Shown one piece after another: positions 25,405 to 36,480 of a stretch of DNA of 52,868 nt. Location: NCBI GenBank assembly GCA_000697335.1, contig JNEM01014322.1, positions 1 through 52,868 on the forward strand, in the 5' to 3' direction. The stretch is from Conidiobolus incongruus B7586. Taxonomy: Eukaryota; Entomophthoromycota; Entomophthoromycetes; Entomophthorales; Conidiobolaceae. Below the pieces are notes generated by a model that searched no databases, was not told the origin of the DNA, and saw only the letters and a program-made list of their open reading frames with translations. Within the stretch, counting starts at the first letter, position 1; each line of letters begins with the position of its first letter. The translations under genes and the position numbers were made by a program.

Positions 25405-26441
25405 TTATCCAACAACAGTAAACTAAAAGGAATGAATTTAATACTAGTCATATCAAATCTTTTAATAATTACCTGATCAGCAGCTTGTGTTTGCTGCTCT
25501 AGCAAACGTTCTTCCACTTTTTTCTTTAGCTCTTCGTTTGGTCTCAAATAAGACTGTCTGATGGTTTTATTACATCCTAAATTTGTCAATTGTTTAAATA
25601 AAAAAGCTTTCTATTTTTAGTAGATGATAATTTACCTGACACTGGACATGTATAACTACCTCTGTTTAATCGAATGCATTCTTCAATCGCAGATCTAGAG
25701 AAGCTATGCTTGCATTGACTTGAAATAACTGGATCTTCATAATAATTCGTTGTAATAGGACATTTTAATGATTCACGCACTTCAGCAACAACTAAATCAT
25801 CATTATTTCTACGTCGATTCAAGTTTGGTAGAGGCTGGTTCGGGTGGTGAACTTTCCATACTTTGGTTTTATATTCGATATAATCTTCTTTGTCGTTATA
25901 GCGTGTATTTTTTGACTTTTTAAAAAATTTATTACACTCTTTTTCGTATTGGCTTACTACTCGATCATAGATAGATTCCTTGGAAATAATAATTAATGAT
26001 GAATATTGATATCAATTGATAATTGTATTTATAATTACCTCTAAGCCATGACTACCTTCAGCTCGTGCTAAAGCTTGAAAATCCCTTAATTGATAATTAA
26101 AAAAACCACATTTTTCTTTATTATCAATGATGTTTTTAACTTGGTTTTCTAACTCATCTAACTAACATTAACACCATTAATATTGAAAATAGCATATTAA
26201 CCTATTGAGTTACATTGTCTCTCATTTCAGAGCTCTCCAATTCTACTGAGGCATTTGTCACTATTTCTAACATTTTATCCAAATTATTTTTAACATCAAT
26301 GTGAGCTTCTATAGTTCGCTTTATTGAAGGGAATAGATCGGGTGTAAAGGTATATAAATCGATATCAGGGATATTTAAATCATTTTCATTCTCATTATTT
26401 TCATTAGATGAATCTGTACTTAGGTCTTTCCTTTTATTCAT
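25405..26441 (-). CDS. MMS21: SUMO E3 ligase Mms21/Nse2 of the SMC5/6 complex
   Basis: SP-RING SUMO ligase docked on Smc5, acting in DNA repair and sister-chromatid recombination. Exons: 26441-26214, 26161-26039, 25978-25636, 25576-25473 and 25422-25405 (271 aa). The N-terminal half is helical (DIDLYTFTPDLFPSIKRTIE and LDELENQVKNIIDNKEKCGF), as expected for the Smc5-binding helices. The SP-RING reads LKCPITTNYYEDPVISSQCK-HSFSRSAIEECI, then TCPVSGCNKTI split by an intron between Gly and Cys: the pattern C..(C)xH..C..C is the Nse2 type. Exon 1 must end at AAT|GTAACT, since reading on hits a stop. The last intron (25472-25423) is optional in principle: if retained, the frame stays open for a further 22 codons and gives a hydrophobic tail. 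Confidence 0.9.
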
Positions 26442-26606
26442 ATTTTTATTAATCGAATTTTAGCTGCAAATCAGAATTATATGGATTATTTATAGTCATA
26501 TTTCAATTTAAAAATTCTATGGGAATTCAATTTCACTTGAATGTTTTAGTCATTTTAAAAAGAATAAATATTTATTATATTAAAAACTCGTATATATTAA
26601 ATATAT

Positions 26607-27723
26607 TTAAGCCAATGGATTGTTAAGGTTATTTAATGCACTATCGTCAGATGGAATTGCTTGGCTTTTGAAGTTTAGATGGATGCGTTTCTTATAATAT
26701 CTAGTATAACTGAAATGAGCTGATAGCATACCTAATCATTTTAGTCAATATCTTGCTTATGTACTAATATTCTTAAATAATATTACCGATAATAGCTCCA
26801 ACTAATACATCTTGCCAATGGTGGCGGTAATCTCTAATTCTACTCACTCCAACGAATGTGGCCAATAGAAGTGGTATTAACACTGCATAATATTGGAATA
26901 AACCTGCCCTCCTATGTGAGAGTTGTAAAATGTGATTCAAAAAGTATGATAAGAACCCGAGTCCTGAAAAAGAAGCTAATATAATAAAAATGATTAATTA
27001 ACAGCTCAGTTGAATAAGTAATAAATATTTACTTGAAGTATGGCCTGAAGGAAAGCTTTGCATACCAGCTCTCAGCAGTTTTTTGTCTGTTTGACTACAA
27101 ATAGCAGCTGTAAAAAGTTGATAAAGTTTTTGAGTTTCTTTAATGATATCTTCGGAAGGTTGACATCTTGCAATAAAATCGGGGCGTAATCTTCCAATTA
27201 AATTCTAAGATAAAATAGAATATTTAATATAAAATTTCGAATCAAAATAAAAGAATATGCATACTTTTAAAAAGTGAGTAATGAAATACGCTATACCACT
27301 AGAGAATAACAAACCTAAAAAGAGTAAAGATAAAAATATGATTAATAAAATAAAATAAAATAAAATATTCTACCAATAAGTGCCAAATGAATTTTTTCAG
27401 CATTTCGGACTTTAAAATAACATAATAAAATGATTACAGCTGGTATAACTAAACCAAATACCTATATACATACAAACACAAACATTAAAAATACTATATA
27501 AAAATATTTAATATAAAATTACCCAGAGTAACCAATTGGGTACGGTTTCTTTGAGAGCATGATTATATTGAATAGTTTCATCAGTTAAAGAGAACTGTCT
27601 CTGAAAAGGAGGCACCAGAAGATCGAATATTTTAATCAATACAAACAAACTAATACAACTGATCCAGTCAACGGCCAACAGTGCAACTTCTGAATTAAAC
27701 ACGGATTTTAATTTCTCAATCAT
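26607..27723 (-). CDS. PAP2-family lipid phosphate phosphatase (Dpp1/Lpp1-like)
   Basis: Integral membrane phosphatase that dephosphorylates phosphatidate, diacylglycerol pyrophosphate or related lipids. Exons: 27723-27523, 27461-27374, 27314-27265, 27204-27033, 26963-26787 and 26731-26607 (270 aa, family-typical). Six hydrophobic segments are visible. All three catalytic signatures are intact: C1 KNLIGRLRP (KxxxxxxRP), C2 PSGH in QSFPSGHTS, C3 SRIRDYRHHWQD with the SRxxxxxHxxxD histidine and aspartate. FSLTDETIQYNHALKETVPN between TM1 and TM2 and the NLIGRLRPDF region are typical of the fungal DPP1/LPP1 and animal PLPP branch. A decayed tandem copy lies 1.5 kb upstream on the same strand. 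Exact substrate cannot be told from sequence. Confidence 0.92.
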
Positions 27724-29189
27724 AATAGTTAGAAGGGTTGAAGAAAAATATTTTGATTGGGAATTTTTCGAAAAGGAAACTATGACAATTTTTGAAAATT
27801 AAAATATTGGTTATCCCATAAATTAATGCAAATAGGAATAAGTTGACTATGGCGTAGCATAATATACTATCTTGAGCTATTCTGTATCATTCGTATAGGG
27901 TTATACTGCTGAAGAGCTGAGTAGGTTGATGTTAATAGCTTGGCCCATTGATTGAGATTGATGTTATTCGGTATTATTAGTTATCCATTTTTGACGATGT
28001 AAGCATAATTGGTATGTATAAGATAGATAATTTCCAGTATGTATACGTTGTTAAGGTTTGGCCACCTTTTTTCCGGGTTAGTTGTAAATTTTTCAAAGTT
28101 ACTTGCTTAGTATATATAACAGAATATTATTTAAATTCTTAATGTTAAACAATTACTGATTGAAACATTTTCTTAATTTGTATCACCACCACAGATATTT
28201 GGACCTAAAAAAAGAATTCCCAAAGTACTAGCCAATAGGGATTACTAAATTTCTATATAAAATATCAATATCGACAAAATTTCAACCCATACCCAATAGT
28301 GATTTTCTAAATATAGTAAATATTTATTTAAAGGATTTTTTCAATGATTTTATTTTTCTCAATATAATAAACCAATTGCACTCAAAATGGTAGCACGTGA
28401 TAGAAAAAATCTTTAATGATGATAGATTTAAATCTAAATTGAATATAGGATTTTGGAGTAAATTAATTATATCATAAGTCTGAAAAGTTACAAGTTTTCA
28501 GTGATTTTATAAAGTATTTCAATGATTTATGTATCTAAATCAAGTAATTTTTTAAATTATTCAATAATTCGAAATATTATTTATCAATTATTATAAATTA
28601 GAAGAAAATAAGTTAAATAGAAAAATACTATGAAAATCAATCATTATTAACAAAATAATAATTGCCAAGAATTGATAAGGATTGAATATTGATTATGAAC
28701 CGTTAGTTGGGTTAAATTTACACTATAAGCTAAACAATTGTTTTCAAATTTATATTAATTCAACAGTAATGAATATGTTGAATGGGTGTTTATTTTTGTT
28801 TTCTATTAATATAACACAGCTAAATTAAATCACTTTTAGTCTATATCAATATATTCTTGATTTAGTTCAAATTGCCAAATGTGGAAATGCTGAAGTACAG
28901 GAGATTGGTTGATGTAAATTTCTGATTTTCTCCTGTCTGATCATTATTAATCATCAATTTAGAATTACCAATATCAGATTATTTATATAATTCCAATATA
29001 TTATATGAACATTTGAAATAGATTGAAATTTTATTAATCATTAGTTATATTTTGATTTGAATGAGTGTCCATTTGTCGATTAGTGGAATTCATCTTAATT
29101 GTGAAATAAGTTTATAAAATAATCATGTAAAGATATCTACATTTCGATTATATAAATCATGGTTATATATAATTCTGTAAATTACTAAT
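27724..29189. other. Spacer between PAP2 gene and its decayed copy
   Basis: About 1.5 kb. The first 380 bp (to about 28100) are less AT-rich than normal spacers and may hold the promoter or remnants of duplicated sequence, but I cannot match them to anything. The rest is plain AT-rich DNA. Confidence 0.4.
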
Positions 29190-30113
29190 AATGCTACCAG
29201 CTTATACATCATCCCGATGGTGGCGATAATGACGAATTCTATTAATTGGAATAGAGTAGCAACGCTTAGAGCTATTAAAAAGCATTAATATTGAATCACT
29301 CTTAGTCTTTGATTTTGTAATTTAAAGAGATGATTCAAATACAGTGCTAAAAATTAAATCCACCAAATAAATCTTAAAAGTTGTATTAGTTTATGAACAT
29401 AATATATTTATATAAATGTGTAATCATTACTAGCAGTGTGGCATGAAGGAAAATTGGGTGTCATCTCGAATTTGCCACTTATTAGTTTGAGTGCAAATGG
29501 AGGAAACGACCAATTGAGTAGCATTTAAAAGGTACTTGGAAGTTGATTAGAATCTGTCAATGAAGTCAAGACGTAGTCTTCCAACCAAATTCTTAATCAG
29601 CAATAACAATGCATCTTAAAAATTATCATTACTTTCAAGGATTGTGTGATAAATATTAATGAAGAAAATGAGAAATAAATCTAATAATATTCATTTATTC
29701 GATAATAACGAATTTTGAAATTTAAATCACCTATCATAGCAAAATGAGCCAATCGAAAGTGTTACACTTTCAATAATAAAATAATTAAAATATGTAATCA
29801 TATAGGAAATCACTAAAACTATGAATTGGCATTATATCACTTTATCAGGAACAACTTCGTCAAAAGTAATGGGATGCTGAATGGTAATATCATTTAAAGT
29901 GAATTTTCTATCCTTATAAAGTGAAATTGATATCTCCATAAAACACCTCACTAACAATCCAAGGAAACTAATCCAATATAACAACAAATGTATCCAATAC
30001 CAAATAATCCAATTGTTTGAATTTATCGTCTTATAAAAAACAATATAAAAACTTTGAGCTATGTCCAATATATTGGATTTATATTCTACTTTATGGTTAA
30101 TTAGTTTTATCAA
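29190..30113 (-). pseudogene. Decayed tandem copy of the PAP2 lipid phosphatase gene
   Basis: Collinear with the intact gene at 26607-27723 and in the same orientation. The first exon (30113 down to about 29832) is still open and shares FTLNDITIQ with the parent's FSLTDETIQ. Next comes FRLAHFAMIG (parent EKIHLALIG), then NLVGRLRLDFI, QTNKWQIRDD and, at about 29195-29250, RIRHYRHHRDDV. The C1 motif has lost its Pro (RLRL instead of RLRP), the PSGH of C2 is replaced by a sequence reading FMPHC, and C3 has His for the Asp after RIR. In-frame stops occur after IDRF and after RDDV. The catalytic loss and the stops make it a pseudogene, derived from tandem duplication and then heavily mutated. Confidence 0.85.
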
Positions 30114-30399
30114 TATGTCTCATTAAATACAATTAATCACATTGATTTTGAATGTTTAAGATTGATTCAATAGTTTTATAGATTATCAATAAATATGAGA
30201 GTATGGATTGTACTCAAAGGAAGTGAATATGGTTTAAATTACATTTTGATTTAGAGTATACTAAGGACTAATAGATAATTAATAAAAAAATATTAGAGAT
30301 TTTAATAGGTTTGTGACGTTCTTACTAATCAATCCTTATATTTTCAATAGATAAATCAATCATTTAATACTAATGACTCATTTTACTACTTTTGAAGAA
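30114..30399. other. AT-rich spacer
   Basis: Just under 300 bp upstream of the PAP2 pseudogene. No feature recognised. Confidence 0.4.
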
Positions 30400-31330
30400 A
30401 GGAATAAATTTGAAATTGCTCAAACTCATTAAATACTTAAATATTTAATAATCTGCAGATTTCGAGCAGTTTGGTATTGTAACTGATGGTAACATCATAA
30501 GTTTAACTTAACATACACAGTAAGTCGTTAAGATAGTCTCTTACAAACGGAGTATGGGTTTCATTGCTCTGCTTGATGAGATGCTTCCAATGGTTTAACT
30601 TGTCTGCGCCATCGATTATTCTGATTTGAATAATTCCATCTATTAGGCCAATTTACAAATCATTAAAATCGTTGACATGAATGCGACTATTTGGAACTTG
30701 TTCTTTTAAGGTGCAAAAATTGAGATCTTTAGACCAGCTTACCGACAAAATGCGTAATTGAGCTCAGTTTGATTTTAAATAATGAAATAATTTTAATTGG
30801 TTGAATTTGAGAATTTCGTTGAAGTCTTAATGGAAAGATTTGACTTAGGTTCTTGATATCAGAAGAATGAATGTTGTCTAGCCATTTGGCTCCATTAATA
30901 CGCTCTAGAGAGTTTAATTTGATATAATGAACCAAAATACCCAAATTATCTTGAGTGGGTGTGTTTGGCTCCAAATCCTTGTTACTTAAATTTCGAATCC
31001 AAATTAGATTTGAATAGTTGATAATCTTTCATATATTCATCCTCAATGTGTTTCAATGGCTTTCTATCGACTCAATCTCAATTTGATTGTTCAGCCAATT
31101 GGCCAATGAAATAGCGTCTTTACTTGTGGTTGTCTAGTCAAAGTCATATCCTATTAAATCAAGTTGGATGAAATTTTTTAATGTATTATTTAACGATGGA
31201 TTCAAGTTTATGGCACAATTGCTTTACTATCATGTTATGTCTTACCAAACTCGTAGATTAAGTCAATATTTTTAGTTGGAAAGAATGCTAGACTAATTAT
31301 ATTCAATTTTAAATCTTTAATTTTTGGAAT
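30400..31330 (-). pseudogene. Decayed, unidentified gene (possibly leucine-rich repeat type)
   Basis: Base composition here is clearly richer in G+C than the spacers, and minus-strand frames show coding character broken by several stops. The longest open piece (30974-30729, 81 codons) reads LGILVHYIKLNSLERINGAK, then WLDNIHSSDIKNLSQIFPLR. Neighbouring pieces include LKLNIISLAFFPTKNIDLIY and IIQIRIIDGADKLNHWKHLI. Spacing of L, I and N residues suggests leucine-rich repeats, as in fungal F-box/LRR proteins, but no F-box is visible. I cannot name a parent, and it could equally be a diverged gene with introns I have not solved. Confidence 0.5.
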
Positions 31331-31581
31331 CTAACTCGCGATATAAAGTTATAATTTCATGAATTATGTTCTATTACAAATTAAATTCTATAAATATTAA
31401 TGACAATTGTTTGACAGTGAAATCACATAATAAAAATCTGTGAAAGAATTTAAATAAATATAGATGGTTTATCAAATATTGCAATAAAATAAGTATTCAT
31501 ATAGTTATTGAATAGTAATATTAAATACTAGAAAATATATAATGAATCATTTTACAAATATTATTAATAAAATAATTACAT
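31331..31581. other. AT-rich 3' flank of ISN1
   Basis: Short AT-rich stretch after the ISN1 stop codon. Nothing recognised. Confidence 0.4.
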
Positions 31582-33343
31582 TTAATTTTTGTAGTTATTA
31601 CCAACTTGGCCATTTTGTTCCCAGCATTCGACCAAATGAGTAAGCATAGTTTCAGTTTCCTCGGGATTAATAATCCAATTTGTACAGCATGCAGCTCTAG
31701 TCGCATAGTCGTTACCGGTTGAGAGGAATTGATCACCTACATGCAAAGTTTCGCCAGGTCCGGCTTCAAGGTAGCGTTGGAGAAGTTGTACACCAATAGA
31801 TTTATTACCAACATCAACCCAGACATCAGATCCTCCGTTGAAGGCACAGAATGAAATGTTGGGGCTCACTCTGGTGTTCTTCTTGAGTTCAGAAGGGTGA
31901 TCGTATTTGTGTTGTTTTTCAAATAAATGAGCTTGAGTAGAAAGAACACATTCATCCTATATAAATTAAGTTGGGTTAGGTTTGTTTAAAAGGTTTATAT
32001 GAATGCATGTTACCAATTGTTCTCTTGAAATCTGAACACCAGGATTAGGAATAATACCTGTGAAAATATTCATTAGAATCAATATAATTGAATCAAATAT
32101 TGATAAACTTACCAACTGCGCGAGTTTTTCTCAATACAGTGGCTGGTAAATTCATACTATTGACACAACGCTTTAAATTCTTCTCAGCACAGTTGAGGAA
32201 AGATTCCACATCTTGTTCAGTCCAGTCACGAATGCCATTAGGGAGATAGTCAGATTCTGGAATGTAGACGAGTTTACAGTCTGGTTTCAGCTTGAGCAAG
32301 AAGTTACATTCTCCACCTAAACAAAAGTTAGGTTCTAGGCCGTATTTGTGTAATGTGAAATTTACCAAATACATAAAATCGTTGCAATTGTTCAGGAGTA
32401 AGATCAGATTCAGCGAAGCCCTTCAAAAGGCCAGACAACCTCTTTTCATATTTTGTAGTCTCATCCCCATATCCTGCAGCGGTCACGACAGCAACGTAAA
32501 GATTGTGTTTAAGAAGCTGAATGAGGAGTCCTACAAGACTACTGTTATGTTCAAAATCTTTACCATCAGCGTCTAAAATATGTGTTTAATTGTTATTGAA
32601 TCGAGTGAGTTGAATAAACATTTGCTTACATAATGTCATATCCCCATCACTGCGATTTGGTTATTTGAAATATAAAATAATTTAATAAATTGAATGATAT
32701 TAATAAATATATATTATAACTTACAAAGTGATTAACTTGAGTTGAGGAGCAATAGCCATAACTTGGGCCAGATTTAAAATTCTAGATTAGATTATTAATA
32801 ATATGATTATACATAAATTCCATTTATGTATACCTTCTGATATCATTAAAACTAGGAGGAACAAATCTTCTAGCAGCAATGGAGTGCTTCTTATCAATAA
32901 TATCAAAAGCTTTTGTTAATGGCAACTCAGTAAAAAAGTTACCAATATTGGGTACGAGGCGCTTGAGACGAGAGTGACTTTCCAAACCTTTATATGATAT
33001 AATATTAACTTGAATCAAATAGTATTTTGGTAAATAGTATACCTAATTCAAATTTTTCTCTATGTTCCTAAAATAATATTAGTTAAGATATTATACTGGC
33101 TAACAGGAAACAACCTACTTGAACGAGTTCTTCAACATGACTTAAGACGTTGCAGTAGTTGGTCTTATTCAAATCAGCAGATTTGTCCTTGGAAATGCTG
33201 ATATCGTCAGGGTTGATAATAGTTTCGTATTGGGGTTTAGTGTACAACACGAAAGGACTCATCATCATACTCTTGATAAATTCAATTAACTCATCTCTTT
33301 TATGAGCTCTTAATTGGTAGTTAATTCTATACAAACTAGTCAT
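31582..33343 (-). CDS. ISN1: IMP-specific 5'-nucleotidase
   Basis: Cytosolic HAD-superfamily enzyme that hydrolyses IMP to inosine in purine salvage. Found in fungi and some protists, not in animals. Nine exons: 33343-33119, 33067-33043, 32987-32834, 32781-32725, 32649-32630, 32572-32366, 32316-32113, 32057-32014 and 31956-31582, 436 aa (yeast 450). Conserved blocks: MTSLYRINYQLRAHKRDELI, SPFVLYTKP, IAARRFVPPSFNDIRRILNL, the catalytic LITFDGDMTLY (DxDxT), VAVVTAAGYGD, YVFGGECN, FNGGSDVWVDVGNKSIGVQL and the HAD motif IV GETLHVGDQFLSTGND. Exons 2 and 5 are only 25 and 20 nt; exon 5 encodes the second catalytic Asp. No defect is visible. Confidence 0.95.
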
Positions 33344-34170
33344 CTTATTTAATTCTTTTAATCAAAATTTTCATTAAACCCTTCATCAATAGCTATATTT
33401 ATACTTCATTAATTGTTTTGGAATGACGTTGATAGTTGGCTTAATTTTCGCATTCAATATCTTTCAATCCATTGGATACCCTGAAAGTGGTTTGACAAAA
33501 TCACATGATTCCTACTTTCCTTTTATTTCGTTTAAATGTGGTGGATTGAATTAGGGTTTAAGTTGATTATTCGTCCGAATGGATTAATTATGGGGAAATT
33601 ATTACTCCCTAAGATTCAACAGGTTATAAGACTCGCAAGTTGTTTTTTCTAGAATAAATAATACACTAATATCAACTAAAGTCCCAGATTTATAGTGGAT
33701 TGACTAAATGGAAAGGACTGTATTTGATGATACTTTATTTTTTAATTTGAAGAGATTCAGTTCTGGCCTCATTGTCAAAATACAAATGATGCCAATCCAT
33801 ACAATCCAAAATTCTTAACATGGATCATAATCAATGTTGATTAAATTGTACCTTTTAAACAATGAATTTCGATCAAAATAGTTTAATATTTTAGTTTAAT
33901 AAAAAATAATTCATTAATCAACTTAAAACTATATTTTGATATTTTTAATAATAAAAACCAAATATGCACATGATATTATTGATGGCAGTTGAATTATTTA
34001 ACGATAACATTAAAAATCTATAGAATAATCCTATAAATTATAATTTTGAAATATAAAATTCAATGTCATAACCCAAATTGGTTATTAATTCAAATGTCAA
34101 TTTTGATCAATTTGAATTCTGGATAGGACTTTGATGAAATTGTAATAATAGAAGAAAGGTAAATATTTTA
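33344..34170. other. Intergenic region with a short signal-peptide-like frame
   Basis: About 830 bp upstream of ISN1. A 44-codon plus-strand frame at 33423-33557 reads MTLIVGLIFAFNIFQSIGYP and so on, which resembles a signal peptide followed by about 25 residues. Sequence to about 33850 has patches that look formerly coding (for example NDANPYNPKFLTW in one frame), broken by stops. I take it as a likely remnant of a secreted-protein gene, but it could be chance. Confidence 0.2.
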
Positions 34171-34204
34171 TTAAACTGTATAAAATACTTTCGATACAGT
34201 TTAA
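34171..34204. repeat. Perfect 11-bp inverted repeat (hairpin)
   Basis: TTAAACTGTAT at 34171-34181 and its exact complement ATACAGTTTAA at 34194-34204 enclose a 12-base loop. It borders a GC-richer patch that runs to about 34340. Such a stem could be a transcript hairpin or a terminal inverted repeat, but no partner is seen. Confidence 0.7.
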
Positions 34205-36480
34205 CATAACCTGGTTTTATCAAACAGGGGATCAAGGATGGCAAAGTAGCTGAATAACCCATCAGGCACACTCAGGACCGAATGTATGATATGGAACAAG
34301 CTTTTAGGCCTTGAAATTGGATCTCTATTGATTCGTCCAAACTATATTAAAAATCCAGAATTTGAAATCTGTTTATATTACTCAAAAGCGATATAAATTT
34401 AATTATACTTTATTATTATTAATTATTCGAGTTAATTTAAATAAGTATTTAGATCAATTAATGGATTTAATAGAGTTATTCCTTACGAAGAATGCCACTA
34501 CCATGGATTTTGATATTTGGATGATTCGCATCAGATTCAAAGTCAAACTTGTCTTCACTTTAATGAATATGTCATATTTTTATCCCTTAGATGCTCACCT
34601 AAATCCAAGCTCAATCCATCACTCCATCTTTTCTACTAAACTTATATCAATATTTTATATACAAGCCAAATTAGTGTCATTTTTACTAACCTGTAATTTA
34701 ATTATTTATTCTTTGAATAAAACATATTTCTTTTTTATCAATGAATACAATATAGACTTGGTCTAAGTAATTATTACTTTTTTAAAATGGAAAAACGAGA
34801 ATATGATTTGTTATCAGATAAATTAATATTTCATATTCCCACAATACCAAAAATGAAGTAATAATTTATAGCATGTAAACTCTAATTGTGAATCGAAAAT
34901 TTGACAAAAATGAAATAATCAAGTGAATATTTAATAGATTTTAAGTTCAAATCAAATATTTTATTAAGTTTGTTTGGTCATTATTCGAAAGTAATGAGAT
35001 TCTATTTGGTAGAATTATAGAATTATAAGGAGGATATCATACTGGGAAATCCTTTTTAAGGTATATTCAATATACTCAAATATATACAAAGAAATTAAAT
35101 TTAATATTAATATAGCTATCAAATGGCTGTTCATTTAAGCATTAAAGTGATTTTCAACACAAGGTATTATATATAGGTGAATAATAACATAGTCATAATT
35201 TATAGAATTTATTATTGATTGTTAAAAGATCGTGGTAATAGTTTTGATCGAAGGCAGTGTTCAAATTAATCTTTCGAATTAAGTAACAAAACCGATTTAT
35301 AAATTAATGTAATTAATTAATATTTTATTGACTAGAAAATAATGACAACAAATTTACACATTAAAATACATAAAACAGTATTATTTTAATCAAATTGAAA
35401 GTTGGGAGCATTACTTTAATTTATATCAAAAATTAGATACATTCGTCAGGGAACACCTAGAGGTAATATCATACCACTTAAATTTGAATTATATATCTCT
35501 TATTAATAGACTACTTAGACCAAATTAATAATTATCGATTCAATTTATAGCTAAATAAAATGAAAGCTGGAATATCGGATGCTTTAAAAAATTAATTCAT
35601 TCCAATGATTGCTCAATCTCTAATTAATTTAAATACCAAGCACAATATTAGTGTAATTAATGAAGTAATCATCAAATATTATATACTAATTAAAAAGATT
35701 TTATTAGAGAATTATATGTAGTAAAATTTTATTACCATTAAATGAATATCAATCTCAAAATTTCAATTTTAATTGTATTACTAATATTTAAACTGGTACA
35801 GTCGATTTTGGGGAATTTTGAATAGCATTAATTAATGCGTTGGTTTTTAGATTTTTGGGCATGTATTTCGACTCATCAAATTTAGCTTTATCGATACTTA
35901 GATAAAAGGTAAAGCACTTCTTTTTGTATATCAAGGTTGCTGATATTAAATATAATTTTGAATACAAGAGCTATGCTAATCAAATCTCCTGATTTTCCTA
36001 TGAAGCTGATCTATCTTAAGGATTAAGAAATTTATTGTTATAATAATATCATTATTAAGATTTGATACGAATTCTTTTGTCCGAATACAAGATCAATGAA
36101 AATTTGATAGTATCTGCTGATGATGTCTTTAACTTAGTCAAAATGATGATATCTATTAAAATGTAACATCAGATCAAAATAAACTTCTATAATGAAGAAT
36201 TAAGATTTACCAAATTCTCTTGTGCTATCCCTTGCAACAAATTCATCAATAAAAATACCCTGAAATGCATTTGGCATTACTGGTGTTAATATCCTTTGAA
36301 GTGTTTTGAATAGATAGAAATTAGAATACCTGGGGAGAGTTTGTATAAATTGGTTGCTTTGAGATCAAAGATTGCAACTTGCTATTCATTATATCCATTG
36401 ATATGTAAGCTTTAGATAATGGCGGAATAACTTGTAACTTGGCACTAAATCGTCTCGATCAGTAATTTCAATTAGAGGGA
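34205..36480. other. Intergenic region with weak coding remnants
   Basis: 34205-34340 is unusually GC-rich for this window and unassigned; it does not fold as a tRNA. A 101-codon plus-strand frame (34461-34766), rich in I, L and F (for example LVSFLLTCNLIIYSL), follows, without recognisable family. 34770-35800 is plain AT-rich DNA. 35800-36480 has minus-strand coding-like patches that could be the far C-terminus of the decayed calpain gene. Confidence 0.3.

Noticed and set aside
34205-34340. tRNA gene in the GC-richer patch
   Set aside because: No A-box/B-box pair and no seven-base acceptor stem can be drawn.
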